Below, one piece after another: positions 1-12,800 of a stretch of 64,000 bases of DNA. This stretch comes from Cycas panzhihuaensis (taxonomy: Eukaryota > Cycadophyta), in NCBI GenBank assembly GCA_023213395.1, contig CM041465.1, positions 244,349,741 to 244,413,740 of the forward strand, in the 5' to 3' direction. The translations under genes and the position numbers were made by a program. Numbering within the stretch: position 1 is the first letter of the stretch; each line of letters starts with the position of its first letter. The notes below the pieces were generated by a model. That model ran no database searches and was not told where the DNA came from. It saw nothing but the letters and a program-made list of their open reading frames with translations.

Positions 1-1379
1 AAGATCTAGGCTAAAAGATCAACCCTTTGTGGGATCTATAGGAGGTAGCTATTAAGAAGAGAGCTTTTCTACTTCTCAATATATATAGCTATTTTCATCT
101 CACTCTTCATAGTAGTTTTAGCTCTTTCTAAGATTATGTTGGTCTTATTCTCCCTATTTTGGTGATAGTTCTTTCTTTCTTCTCAGTTTTTTCTTTTCTT
201 GTTGCTTGTTTCAAGGAAAAATTTAGAGAAAATTTGGCCAATAAAGGGAAGACTACTATGCTAAGGAACATATATGCTTACAAATTTAAGGAGTTCTTAT
301 ACTTCCTTAATTCTCTTCTTTCTTCTTCTTCTTATGAAAGATGCTTAGTAAAAAAAAATAAAGGGAATAAACTTTCTGTGATAATATTTACTTTTTTCTT
401 TCTTAGGAGATAGATTGAATTCATTATTTTTTATGGTTACATATTGTTAAAATCATCATGAAATCTTTCTATGCTCTTAACTTAGTTTTTTAAATCAATT
501 ACATGCATTATGTTCATGATTGCTTATTGGATTTACATCTTGTATGATATCCCTTGCAAGATACTTTGATGACTTTTGAGCTTGTATATTAAGAATTCAT
601 CTTACATACCATAGTTTTTTGCTTATTTACTTTATTTTAAGTCTTTCTATCATTGAAAGTTATAAAACTCCATCAAGTGTCATACATTCAAGTGAAAAGA
701 ACATGAAAGGAGCCTCATACCATCTCAAGCTTCATTTCATAGGTATGTATGAGTGGCTTCTTTTGTAAGTATTACTTTTCTTTTGAAGTATGATCTTATT
801 TAAAATTTATGAAGACAATTTTATCTTTATCTTAGGCAATAATCCTTTTCTTTTAAAATAAAAAATAAAAGTGTATATGATTTCTTCTTTTTGTTTTGAG
901 TTTAAAGAGTAATTCACCATTGATTTATTAGTCTCTTGGTTATTTTTACAAGTTCATAATCTTGGGTTTAATTGTTTTGATCTTTCCTATAATTAAATAA
1001 ACCTAAAATGTTGAAAAATGTAAGGAAAGGGATAGCACCAAACTAAAAAATAAAAATAAAAAATATTTTCAGTATATCTCTAAACTTAGATCTCTTCTAC
1101 TTGATTGTACAAACTTGCATACACTTTTACTAAGTATCATTTACATATTCTAACCTCTTTCAAACCATATTAAACCATATAACACAACCAAGTAGAGACT
1201 CTCCCTTAAGAGTTGGAAACAGTAGGTTTTAGGGTTCTTATAGGTTTATTGGTCTCCCAATATTCAATAAAAATATAAGAAACATAAAGTTATTAAGAGG
1301 TAATCAACCTAGACCAATTCCTAAACAACCACTTTCATCAACTATTTTGATGTCTCATAACCTTTAAAAAGTGGGGTTT
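1..1379. other. AT-rich unassigned stretch left of Gyp1
   Basis: No conserved coding frame or element end is recognisable. A short plus-strand frame at 159-413 is low-complexity (runs of Phe, Leu, Ser) and has no family signature. This could be the leader or 5' LTR of the Gyp1 element to its right, but no matching copy of it occurs elsewhere in the window, so the assignment is open. Confidence 0.4.
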
Positions 1380-3371
1380 AGATCCTCTTCTCCCTTAAGA
1401 AAGGATAGGACAAGCTCAATTAAGACTTCATGTATTATTTCTATGACCTTCTTTACTTGTCCAAAGCTATATTACCTAAGGAATTAGAAAGAGATATTGT
1501 TAGTAATGATTTTGGTCTTAATGTCCATGTGGAAGTGCCCAAAATAGATGCAACCACTTATGTCTCAATAATTATTAAGTGCTTGGCCTTGGAGTCCATC
1601 AAAATCTAAGCAAGGCTAAAGAAGATCAATAAACCTCCCCTATAATGAGAGGCATCCCCTCTATTATGGGACCTTAAGCATTATCCATAAGCTCTAAGGA
1701 TACAAGCTAGCATCCCTAATAAAATAATAGATTCACTCGCCTCTATTATTAACTCATTCAAGAAAATTATATAAGATCATAAGATATAGCCTACTTAAGG
1801 CTAATAATAGTTACATGTTCCTATGTAATGGTATAGACCAATTCATCAAATAATGAAAATTACCCCTCAACCAAGGATAACAATATTGATCCTCCTCCCA
1901 AGAAGAAAAATTATTCTCCTTAGGAAATGAGGTGGTGCTCGATATATTAATACTACTTTTATGATGATGCCTATTATTGGACCCAACATTCTAAATTAGC
2001 ATCCCTAACACAACCCACTTCAAAACCTAACCTAGAATAACCTATTCATAAAGACCCATTCCCAATTCATGAGGGCCCCAAACCTTAAGCCCAACCTTAG
2101 GCTCAAAGATGTAAGGAAAGGCCCTCACCACATTGATGGCTTACTCCTCAAATACCATAAAAATAACATAAATAAGCTTCCCAACTAGAACTAAATATTT
2201 AACCTTCAAAAGGTTAAGAGTCTTCTAAACCACCTAATATTATAATGCCAAGGGTAAGAGAGTTATCTAGATGCTTGAGAGCACTCAAATATTTTCTACC
2301 ACTCACACCTATATGACTAAAGAATTTGAAGAGGCATGTACTCCTTAGTAACTACCCCTAAGCCTCAACCCATAGAAATTCCTCTTCTTCTTAAGACCAT
2401 TCCAATTTAATTAGGGTAATATAACATAAAAAGAGCCTTTCACTTATTCACTAGTAAGGGGAAGATGTTTTCTATCATTAAAGAAGTTCAACCTATCTTT
2501 ATAAGGATGTCCATTATGGACATATTACAGAACTTCCTTGAATAGAGAAACCTACTTCTAAAATCCCTAAGGCATAAAGAATTACCTGTTTATATTATTT
2601 ATGTCAAATCCATAGTCTAAGTATTATTAGTTTTGACCTAGAAGAGTTACCCCCATAAAAGAAGATGGAATGTCATTGGTATTCCTCCTTCAACATCATC
2701 ATAAAGATGCTAGGTTTTTCTTTAAAGAAGGTTGTTATCGATAATGGTTCTTTAGTTAATGCCATGTCAGCCTAAATACTTAAAGAATTAGGTAGTAGAG
2801 CCCTTGATCTAGTCCTTTAGAAGTGCCAAGGATATATGATGGAAATAAAAAAATCCTCATTGGGAATAGTTACCACCCCTCTCACCCTTGAAGACAAGAT
2901 AGTCCATGATTAGATCATGGTTATGGACATTGATGTGGATTATAACCTCCTTTTAGGAAGACCTTAATTAGACTAAATAGGGGTAATTGTCTCTTCTATA
3001 TGGGGTTAATTAAAATTTATCCATAATAGAAGAGTGTACATGGTCATACAAGAAGCCCCTCCCTCTCGGTCCTCTCAACTTATGGTTCAAGCCATATTTA
3101 ATAATGAGATAAAAGGAGAAGCCAATGAAGGCCCATGGATTGAGACTCTTTTTCAATAACTAGGCCATAAACTAAATATAGTTTGCATTTCCTTAATTGG
3201 CATGGGTAGCTATAGATACCTTTTAATCCTCAGTGATCCTAAATCTAACCAAGATGATGAAGAGCCTCTTGCATACCAAGTGGCCATGATTAACTAGAGT
3301 TAAGGAGTTTTATTCCCTAAGGATACTCCCCCTCCCTTTGAGGCCCTTCAAGAGGTCCTTATTCTACTTGA
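1380..3371 (+). pseudogene. Gyp1 Ty3/gypsy gag and protease remnant
   Basis: Decayed gag-to-protease part of a Ty3/gypsy polyprotein, interrupted by many stops. About 1930-2000 reads like a gag zinc-finger-type segment (RWCSI, then YYWTQHSKLA). About 2725-2975 reads as a retropepsin: an active-site-like VVIDNGSLVNAMS, with Asn in place of the usual Ser/Thr of D-S/T-G, followed some 65 residues later by DVDYNLLLGRP, the typical end of gypsy proteases. The protease would release Gag, protease, reverse transcriptase and integrase from the precursor in the particle. The frame continues beyond a solo LTR at 5246. The 5' end of gag is not defined. The family call rests on these two motifs and on the pol domains further right. 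Confidence 0.6.
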
Positions 3372-3376
3372 GTATC

Positions 3377-5240
3377 TGTTTCCCGGCTTCTGGGAATGGA
3401 TACGGAATCACCGACTCAGGTAAGTGCAGGTATGTCTCTAGCATTATCATCACTTTTATGTCTTGATTATGCCTTACATATTTGCATGCGTATGACTTTG
3501 TGGCGGCACGGTCGTCCCACACCTATGTTTAGCCTATGACGACTATAGCAGGGGCACACTCTTAGCGAGTGTGGCACCTTGGTGACCGTATTACTTCCCG
3601 CATCTGCCCTCCTCTCTCCTGGATCCACCGGGTTTGCGCCACCTCCACCCGTGTGATGCCTCATCGCCGCTTGGTTAGCTTGCCACCTCATTTGGGGCCT
3701 ATTTACGCTCCGTGGGCCCGTTTCTTGGCTTGTTCGCTCCCGGGTGGGTGTTTTAGTTGTCCTTTAGCCTTTTCGGCCGTTTGCCCCCAGCCTGGATCGG
3801 TTGGCGGGCCCCATTTGTGTCTCCAGGTGCATACCGTCGTAATCTTCGCGGTACCGCCGCGATCTTCGCAGCATCTGCCAATTTTGATCTGCACTGGAAT
3901 ATTCGCCAGACCGCTAAAGTTTCATGTTATGACTGTCTCTGCTTGTTTTTAAAAAATTCGCCGTGGCAATTTCGCATTTATTGCGAAACTGCCACGTGGT
4001 TCGCCTTTTCTCCCTCCCAGTGCCTGATTCGTGTGCTTTAGGGTTTTGCTGTAGTACTTAAACATCTTTTGGCTCGTTTTCAAGGATCTTTTTGGCTCAC
4101 TTTTGGATTTACTCTCAAGAGGAACACTCTCCGCTTCTGCTCTCTTACATTTGTTGCCGCAATCGGACTGCACTCTTCATACGTGACTCTCCTTTGGCTT
4201 GGCCGAGACATTCTCTCAGCCCCTCAAACGCCTTGGAGAGCGCTCCTTTGAAGCAGTTTCCACTGCTTTCTACCTGTGCACCCACGAGCTCCCGTTTGCG
4301 TGTGTTTCCTGCTCCACCTCCATAGCAGGCCCCCGGCCCGCTCTATTCCAGATCTGGGTCGCTTTGTTCCCCTTCTTGGTCTTTTTGGTGGGCAAATCCC
4401 TTGCCTCCCTTTCCAGTGTCTCCCTCGGCAGAGGGAGACCTTTGTTGCTTACAGTACTCGGACGCCATGAGAACGTTGCGGGTGCCCCCTTCCACCCAAG
4501 CGTCCCTTGCATGTGTCATATTTTATGCTATCTCATTTGCTAGTTAGCGTTTCTTTCCTTCCTTGATCGCATTTACTTTTCCCGGGAAGGTAAGGAAGCC
4601 CCTTTCGCTTGCCACATTTCACATCCGATGCAGCTGCGAGTGGTTGGGTGCTCTCCTGAAGGCTACGCCATCTCTCACGCCTTCGGCCCAGGTGCACGCT
4701 TTGTTCCCCTTCGCACCCCTGGTCTTTTTTCCTTCTTTTATTCTTTTCCTAGTAATTAGAACATCGAAGATTAAAAGGAAAATTGCCTTTTTCGTATTGG
4801 TTTTGCGATTTGTTTGCCTTGTTGCATGTACTTTTGTTATTCGTAGGAAAGGTTGTAGGAGTCTTCTTCTCTCTTACCCTTCCTCCCTCTTCCTTAACCG
4901 CTGAGCGCCTGCTTCCATCGCTCGTATACCGGTTAGATTGCATAGGATTGTTCTTGGCCTATCCTTGTTAGGTTCTTTCTCTCTCCTTCCGCCACCCAAG
5001 GGTGGGAGGGGCCTACTCCTGTGTCAACCCGGGTTCTGCCCCACGATCTTCGCCCCTTCGCTCAAGGCGGTGAAGGGTCACCCAAGAGTAGCCATACTCC
5101 ATTGCGGATCCCGAACTCGGCCCGGCCAAGACGGGCGCCTCCGTGGTAGTTGCTTGCCTTGTAGGTTCCACTTCCTACCGCTTCGCCACCATCTCCCCGC
5201 GCCTATCGGGCCAAAGTGTTATCCCGTAGTAGCACGTCCA
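3377..5240. mobile_element. GC-rich 1864-bp solo LTR in Gyp1
   Basis: The segment begins TGTTTCCCGG, ends ACGTCCA, and is flanked by the exact 5-bp duplication GTATC (3372-3376 and 5241-5245). The Gyp1 coding sequence stops on the left and resumes on the right. There is no internal coding domain, primer-binding site or second LTR, so a solo LTR left by LTR-LTR recombination is the simplest reading. It is GC- and CpG-rich against a strongly AT-rich background, which suggests it is younger or less deaminated than its host. Orientation and family are unknown. Several open frames inside it are by-products of the high GC content. Confidence 0.85.
3962..3996. repeat. 15-bp-arm inverted repeat in the solo LTR
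   Basis: Left arm 3962-3976 (CGTGGCAATTTCGCA), loop TTTAT, right arm 3982-3996 (TGCGAAACTGCCACG). The arms pair at 14 of 15 positions. A smaller hairpin with 7-bp arms lies at 3555-3573. Such palindromes can be transcription-factor sites or RNA stems in LTRs; the role here is not known. Confidence 0.8.
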
Positions 5241-5245
5241 GTATC

Positions 5246-6552
5246 CGATGGCCCTTATAGAAAATCCTAAAGGCTTAACTCCTCATCCCTCAACTCATAG
5301 AATCTCCCATTTTCAAGAGGCTTAAATTACACAGTATTACCAATGCCTCATCTATTCTTAGCACCTTAATCTCTTTGAGCAAGAAGTTGAGCACCAACAT
5401 GCTCCTTCAACCCCTTCTCTACCTATTCTAACTACCACCTTAGACCATGCTATACTAGAGGTTGTTATTTACCTTAATGACATGCTTAGGATCTCAATGA
5501 TATGAGGTAGTCAAGCCCTTGACCATCACAATCTAATTAACACTTAGAAGGTATACTCAAAATGCCTTAGACCCTATGCTCATCACATCATCCCATTCTC
5601 CTTGTGGATATAGAATAATGTCTCCTTAAGGAGGGTTGTCAAAAAAGTCCCCCCTCTCAGAATCATTTGCATGATTTTCTATATTTGGGATTATCCTAAC
5701 CTAGTGATCATATAACTCAATACTTCCTAAATTTCCCCAATTTATGATTTTGATCATTATTTTGGCTCTAAATTCTCTCATGATAAATCCATCATTTATG
5801 ATTATCCTCCTACATCTATCCATGACATATTTTATGGCCCTCTAATATTTGATCTTAAACTTGAGGCCACCTAAGTTCCCCTTACTAAAACCTAACTCCC
5901 TATAGAATAGCTCCACGTCAATCACTAATGCCATGACTCATCTTTATATAACTACTCACTTTGCTTCTTTGATTAATGGGTTGACTAATATTCTAACCCT
6001 CCCCTCTAAACCTAAAAATTTACCTTTAAGGAGAAAATCATTAATGGTATTGATTACCTTAAAAGTTATGAAGTGCTCTTAGAACACCTTGGGGGAGCTA
6101 CCCCTAGCCTTCCTCCAACCCATCATAAGTTAGGGTTTTAAAAGTACCTTACCATTAGCTCCCCCCTCACTAAGTCTACTATGATGAAGGGTGTACCTAA
6201 CTTATTTATTAAGTGAGCTCCTCCCTACTTTGAGGAAAGAAATATCCTCCTCTTAGAAGAGACTATTGATATCACCATAGCCCCATAAAAAGCCATCAAA
6301 GTGGGGGAAAAATATTCTTCTAAGGAAATTATTAAGTATATAGAGATCTTCTAAGAGTTCCAAGATATTTTTACTTGGGATTATATTGACATGAAGGATG
6401 TAGACGTAGACTTGGTTACCCACAACCTCACCACCATTCCTAAAGCCAAGTATATAAGGCAAAAGCAACAACCTATTCATCCTAAACTCTTAGTTCTTAT
6501 TAAGATGGAGGTTAAGAAACTCTATAATGTAGGCCTCATGGAGTCAATAGAT
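5246..6552 (+). pseudogene. Gyp1 protease-RT linker and RT N-terminus
   Basis: Continuation of the Gyp1 polyprotein right of the solo LTR. 5246-6320 is a stop-ridden linker with no recognisable domain. About 6330-6552 reads as the start of a gypsy reverse transcriptase: FTWDYIDM, then HNLTTIP and IKMEVKKLYNVGLMESIDYP, which matches the conserved entry into the fingers domain (IK.EV.KLL..G.I..V.YP). The coding sequence stops at TACCC (6553-6557), the left target duplication of CopA, and the next RT block is 28.6 kb away at 35145. The long protease-RT spacer resembles the Athila/Tat side of Ty3/gypsy, but this is inferred. Confidence 0.65.
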
Positions 6553-6557
6553 TACCC

Positions 6558-6869
6558 TAAGGAAGCATGGATCTAGGGAATAAATCATTCACATGCACAC
6601 AATGGTAATGGAGAATAAAGAAGAGATCAAAACAAGAGATGAGAGAAAAGCTTGGAGGTGAGAATAAACAATAACTCCTTCCATGAGATTTTATCTTTTA
6701 TTATTAAGGGTGAACATTAGGGTTTGGATTTTCTCGCTTAATGATATAAACCTAAAATTATAACCAAATGTATATAAAGTATAATTCATTAAGAGACTAA
6801 TGTTAATAATATATCCTAAGGTCACTTAATTAATTTACACAAATGACCTTAACATATTAGCCTTTTTCA
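6558..6869 (-). repeat. CopA 3' LTR (family 1)
   Basis: 312 bp, the same size as both CopC LTRs. The plus-strand left end reads TAAGGAAGCATGG, a mutated form of TGAAGGAAGGATGG seen at 21097 and 58086; the right end is CTTTTTCA. It is followed at 6870-6881 by ATCTCCCCCTTA, the complement of the polypurine tract that primes plus-strand DNA synthesis, which identifies it as the 3' LTR of a minus-strand element. Confidence 0.9.
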
Positions 6870-7348
6870 ATCTCCCCCTTAATGGTGAAAGGTTATTTTG
6901 AGTTAAACTAATCTATTCTATGAGGTCTTTATTTTGAGCCTCTTATTACATTAAAATATCTACTTAGACACTTTTATAGGAAACCTTTATGGGGAAGAAA
7001 ACCCATGGACTTATCTAAGATAATAACTCTAGCTCAAGTAACTCTATGAAAATAGTCAAATAGATAATCAATACAATGAGTTGTGTAGCTATAATTTGGT
7101 GAGTCTCCATATGTTATTTGGTCATCCCTTATGTCCTTTTGGGTTTTCATAAGTTATGATTTTCTAAAACTAGTACAACTCTTATCTTTTCATGTTGACA
7201 TGGGGTTTTCATAAATAGGATAGATGTAGAGACTTACTCTTATTCTTTTGCACCCATAAGGGGTTTCTATGAATAGAATAGAGTATGATGATCCTATTGC
7301 CATATCCTTTGATTAGTCAAAGATGGAGGTCGTAAGGCCGAGCTGCCT

Positions 7349-9116
7349 TCAAAATTATTCAAACTTCACCTTTTTTAGTAATTTAGTAAAGATATTAACC
7401 ACTTGATCTTTTGTGGGATAGTACTTTAGTTGAATTGTGCCATCATGAACTAGTTTTTGAATCCTGTGGACTTTTATACTTGTGTGTTTGGTATAATCGT
7501 GAAATATAAGATTTTTTTGCCACATGGATTCTTGATTGATTATCTATACCAAGGCTAGTAAGACTTGTTTAGGTGATATTCAATATTTTTAATAATTTCC
7601 TAAGCCATATCACCTCCTTACTAATCTTAAAAGTAGATATATATTCAACTTTGGCATTTGAATTGGCAACTATCTTCTACCATCTAGATCTCTATCATAT
7701 TAATGATGTTCTAAGAAATGTTATATACCTAAATATAGATCTTCCTGCATCTTTATCTCCTGCAAAGTCTAAGTTTATGTATGTAGAAAGCTTAAATTTA
7801 TTATTAGGTTTATATAATAAACCAAATTTGCTAGTCATCTTTAAATATCTTAACACTCAAATTATAGCCTGCTAGTGATTTTGCTTAGGATTTATTATGA
7901 ATTATACAAGAATATTGATAGAGTATATAATATTTGGCCTTGTATTAGTAGTGTAAATGAGACTACCTATAAATTACTTATAGAGTATTGTACCTATCTC
8001 CTTAGTGTTACCATCAACTAAGAATTTAGTATTAGGTTCCATAGGTGTAGCCACTGGTCGAGTATCTTTCAACTAGAATTTTATTAGAAGATCATTGATA
8101 TATTTTTCTTGGGAGAGAAAAAATTTGTCATTTTTTTATGTTACTTTAATTCCCAAGTAATTTTTTGTCAACCTAAGGTTAGATAATTTAAATATTTTAC
8201 CAAGGTCCTTTCTCAGTTGGCTTATTACTTACTTAATATTACTCATTACTAGCATGTCATCCACAAAGATTATGAGATAAGTGACTTTGTCTTTCTAGAA
8301 CTTGATGAACAATGTTATATTAATATCTTAGTAGTCATAAACCTCATATCCAAGTTGCCTCATTCTTTCAAATAACTTAGCAAACTAAACACAAGGGGCT
8401 TGTTTTGGGCTATACAAGGGCTTTCTAAACTTATAAACCTTGTGCTCTTAACCATTGACCTTGTATTCTTCTACCTAAACCATATAAATTTCTTCTTCAA
8501 GATCCTCATTAAAAAATATGATCTTAATATCGAGTTGGAAGATTTTCTTACCCTATTGAGAAACCAAGGCCACAAGAGTTCTAATTATAGGCCATTTGGT
8601 TATAGGTGCAAAGACTTTAGTGTAGTTAATATCTTCCCTTGTATGAATCCTTTAGCTACCAACCTTGCCTTGTATTTATCCAGGGTATCATCTAATCTAT
8701 ATTTATTTTTTAACACTCACTTATTTTAAACCACCTTCCCACTAAGTGATAGATCAATGAACTTCCATATACCATTTTATATAAGAAATTGGTATTCTTC
8801 ATTTATTGCATTTCTCTAAACTATGTTTTTCATAGTTTTCTGGTATGGGAGGAGCTTGTCATCAAGAGTAATGTGTAGTTCTACTAACTCAAGCTCAATA
8901 TAAAATAATTCCTATATCCTTGATCTATGGGTACTTCAATTTCTAATTTTACCTACCTCATCTGGTCGTATGTCCTTGTTGAGTTAGCAAGCTTTATAAT
9001 ATCCTTGAGTTGGGAATGAAATCATTATTTCTTTAACCTCTTGGTTCTTGTCTTGTTCCTTAAAGTGATTATTTGGGGAGGAGCATGTTGACGCACTTGG
9101 AGAAGATGGTCCTTCT
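7349..9116 (-). pseudogene. CopA reverse transcriptase-RNase H part
   Basis: The minus strand reads as the C-terminal half of a copia polyprotein with many stops. From right to left: RT N-terminal block near 8730-8900, catalytic FVDDML near 8250-8265, an RT-RNase H connection near 7880-8050 and the RNase H end VKFE near 7360. The stop TGA lies at 7349-7351. RT and RNase H copy the element RNA into DNA in the particle. It is cut at 9116 by the CopB 3' LTR in the linker between integrase and RT. The 7352-6882 equivalent downstream is 3' untranslated, with repeated 'ggggttttca' motifs shared by CopB and CopC. Confidence 0.75.
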
Positions 9117-9414
9117 TGAAAAGAGTAGATATATCCTTCATCTCTATGTACTAAACATAAAGGCAAACATGGGAGTAAGAGAGACTTGAGAGAAAGAAAG
9201 TAGCTCTCACAAAATGAGGAGGTAAGAATGAGCCTCCTTCATTAAGCTTTTGCTCTTATATTGAGAGAGGAAGCATTAGAGTTAGGTAAAATGAAATTAC
9301 ACATAATGCACATAAAAGTACATTTCACTTAAGTGATCTAATTTAAAGTTCACTTAAGACCCTTCTTAGAAATAATCAACTAATGTAATGACCTTATGAG
9401 ATTAACCCTTTTCA
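9117..9414 (-). repeat. CopB 3' LTR (family 2)
   Basis: 298 bp, from TGAAAAGAGTAG to AACCCTTTTCA on the plus strand. It is adjacent to ATCTCCCCCTTAA (9415-9427), the complement of the polypurine tract. It is related to but distinct from family 1: the outer ends and the tract are alike, the middle is different. Its partner is the inverted copy at 30608-30905. Confidence 0.9.
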
Positions 9415-9882
9415 ATCTCCCCCTTAATGGTAGAAGGTCATTTCATCCTATTTTATTCTATTCTATGAGGGCTTCATTTGAGCCTCTTATAAAGCAAACT
9501 ACTATGAAACTTTTGTGGGAAACCCTCATGGGGAAGAAAACCCACAACTTTCTAATCTATTAACCTAGCCTAGGCAGCTCTTTAAATAAAGCTAGATAGC
9601 CAATCAATACATTGAATTTTATAACTAAAATCTATTGAGTCTCCATATACCATTTGGTCATCCCCCATGCCTTTTCAGGTTTTCACAGGTTCTAATTTTC
9701 TAAAATGATACAACCCTTATCCTTTTACATCCACAAGGGGTTTTTGCTAATGGGATAGCACAGAGACTTACTCTTATCCTTCCATGCCCACAAGGGGTTT
9801 TCAAGAATGGGATAGCGTATAATGGTCCTATTGTCATCTCCTTCAATCAGTCAGAGATGGAGGCCCTAAGGATGAGTTGCTT

Positions 9883-12800
9883 TCAAAACTATTCAAACTT
9901 CACCCTCTTCAATAGTTTGGTAAAGATATCGGCCATTTGATTTATTGTGGGGCAGTACTCCAGTTGAATTATACCATCATGAACTAGTTCTCTAGTCTTG
10001 TGGACTTTCATACTTATATGTTTGGTATGATCATGAAATGCAGATTTTTAACCATTTGGATTATAGATTGATTATCTATATGTAAGTTAGTAGAACTTAT
10101 TTGGGTGATATTTAATGTATTTAATAATTTTCTAAGCCATATCACCTCCTTGCTTGTCTTAAAAGTAGTAATATATTCAGCTTCAGTAGTTGAGTCTACA
10201 ACTATCCTCTACCATCTAGATCTCCATGATATTGGTATTATTCTAAGAAATGCTTTATACCTAGACGTAGATCTTCTTGTGTCTTTATCTCTGGCAAAGT
10301 CTGAGTCTGTGTATGCATAAAGTTTAAATTCTACATTAGGTTCATATAATAGACCATATTTATTGGTCATCTTCAAGTACCTCAACACTCGTATAATAGC
10401 TTGCTAATGATTCTTCTTAGGATTTATCATGAATCTTGCAAGAATACCAATAGAGTGTGTAATATCTGGCCTTTTGTTAGTAGTATAGATGAGACTACCT
10501 ACAAGTTCCATGTAGAGTGTTGTGTCTACCTCCCTAGTGTTACCATCAGCTGAGAGTTTAATATTAGGCTTCATAGGTGTATCCACTAGTCGAGTACCTT
10601 CCAACTAAAACTTTGTTAGAAGATCGTTGATATATTTTTCATGGGAGACAAAGATTTTGCCATTCTTTTGAGTTACTTCAATTCCCAAGTAATATTTCAT
10701 CAACTTAAGGTCACACAATTCAAAAGTTATAACAAGGTCCTTCTTTAGCTGGTTGATTACCTATTCACTATTCTCCATTATTAGTATATCATCTACAAAG
10801 ATTAAGAGGTAAGTGACTTTATCATTTTGGCACTTGATGAATAATGTTACATTAATATCTTGATAGTCACAAACCTCATATCCAAGTTATCTCATTTTTT
10901 TAGACAACTTAGTAAACCAAGCATGAGGGGCTTGCTTTAGGTTGTACAAGGAATTTTTAATCCTATAAATCTTATGCTCCTGACTGATAATCTTGTATCC
11001 TTCTAGTTTCACCATATAAATTTCTTCTTTAAGGTCCCCATTGAGAAATGCAGTTTTAACATTGAGTTGGTGGATTTTCTAAACCTATTGAGAAGCCAAG
11101 GCTATAAGAGTTCTAATTGTAGGCCACTTGGTTATAGGAGCAAAAATTTTAGTATAGTTAATGCCTTCCCTTTGCATAAATCCTTTTGCTACCAACCTCA
11201 CCTTATATTTTTCTAGGGTGTACTCTAATCTGTACTTATTTTTTAACACCTATTTATTTTGAAATACCTTTCTTCCAAGTGGTAGATCAATAAGCTCATA
11301 TGTACCATTCTTGATAAGAGATTGATACTCTTCATTCATGGCATTTCTCCAAGCTACATGCTTTATAGCTTCTTGGTATATTAGAGGCTCTTCATTAAGA
11401 GTAAGGTGTAGTTTTGTTGGTTCAAGCTCAATGGAAAGTGATTCATGTATCCTTGCTCTATAGGCACTTCTAGTGTCATTTTTGCCTACCTCATCTGGTC
11501 GCATGTCCTTGTGTAGCTTGTAGGCTTCACAAAAACCTCGAGTTGGGAATGAGGTTTTTATTTCTATAGCCTCTTGATCTTCGTTTTGATCCTAAAAAGG
11601 ATCATGTAAAATGTTTGGCACATAGGAAGTTAACGATGCTGGAGAAGATGGGCCAGCTATAGATGTTGGAGAAGATGATCCTTCTTCTATGGCTTTCCTA
11701 TTGTCAAGTTGGCTATTCACAAATGATGGTGCTAGATGTATACAAATTGGCAGGGAGTCATAACTTATATCTTCTGAGTCTCTATTATTAGATTCCAAGA
11801 TTTTGAGAAATTATTGAGTATCTCCCCCTCTAAATTTTAGAATCTGAATAAAAAATTCAGTAACATCATTAAATTGATATGAAGGCATCTTGGAGTTAAG
11901 CTGAGTAATCGATCTTTAGTTTCTGTAAAGATAACATCTCTAGTGATGATGATTTTACGTTATGAAGGTATAAAAACCTTGTACCCTTTTTTTTCCATAG
12001 GGTATCTAATAAAGATGCCTTTGATGGCTCTATCTTAGAGCTTGTTTCTATGTTCCTCTAAAATATGAGCATAATAAGTAGAGCTAATAATTTTGAAGTG
12101 GGAGATAAAGAGGTTTTGTCCATACCACATTTCATATAGAGAGGGGCCAAGCTTGGAGGGACTAACAGTGTTGATGTAATATATAGCAGTCCAGATAGCC
12201 TCATCCCAAAGATAGATAGGGACATTCTTATATACCAGCATAGCACGATCCATGTTCATGATGGTCCTGTTGATGTGTTTGGAAACTCTATTTTGCTGGG
12301 GTGTACCTGCAACAATGGTCTAATATTTAATTCTATGTCAGAATAGGTACAATTCAAACTCATTGGATGTGTACTCTCCACTATTGTCAATCCTAAGTAT
12401 TTTGATCTTGAGTCCAGATTCATTTTTAACGAGGGCCTTGAAAGCTTAAAATATAGAAAAAGCTTCATCTTTCTTTTCAAGCAAAGCAACCCATACTTTC
12501 TTAGTAAAATCATCAATGAAAGTAATATAGTACCATTTCTATTTGAGAGAAGGGATAGGCATAAGACTGCATATATCTAAGTGTACAAGCTATAAAGGTT
12601 GGCTAGATTTCCAGTGACTACAAGGAAAGGGTTGTCTTTGAGATTTGGTAATGATACATGCTTCACATTTTAAGGGCTTAGAGGAGAGCCTAGGCAAACT
12701 AGGAAGAGTGGCATGTAGTTCTCTTAAATGATCAATTTTGATATGGCCCATACGATCATGTCATAGGTCCATTTGGGACAACTTTTAAGGAGTTAGGGTT

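Noticed and set aside
159-413. Plus-strand 84-codon frame near the window start
   Set aside because: Low-complexity, Phe/Leu/Ser-rich translation of a pyrimidine-rich strand; no start context, domain or homologue in the window.
3467-5270. Several overlapping open frames on both strands in the GC-rich block
   Set aside because: They lie inside a solo LTR with an exact target duplication, overlap one another in different frames and show no family motif; high GC makes stops rare.
7573-7875. Plus-strand 100-codon frame, with similar ones at 10105-10320 and 14805-15107
   Set aside because: They are opposite the copia RNase H on the minus strand. Their mutual similarity is inherited from the coding strand of the three related elements.
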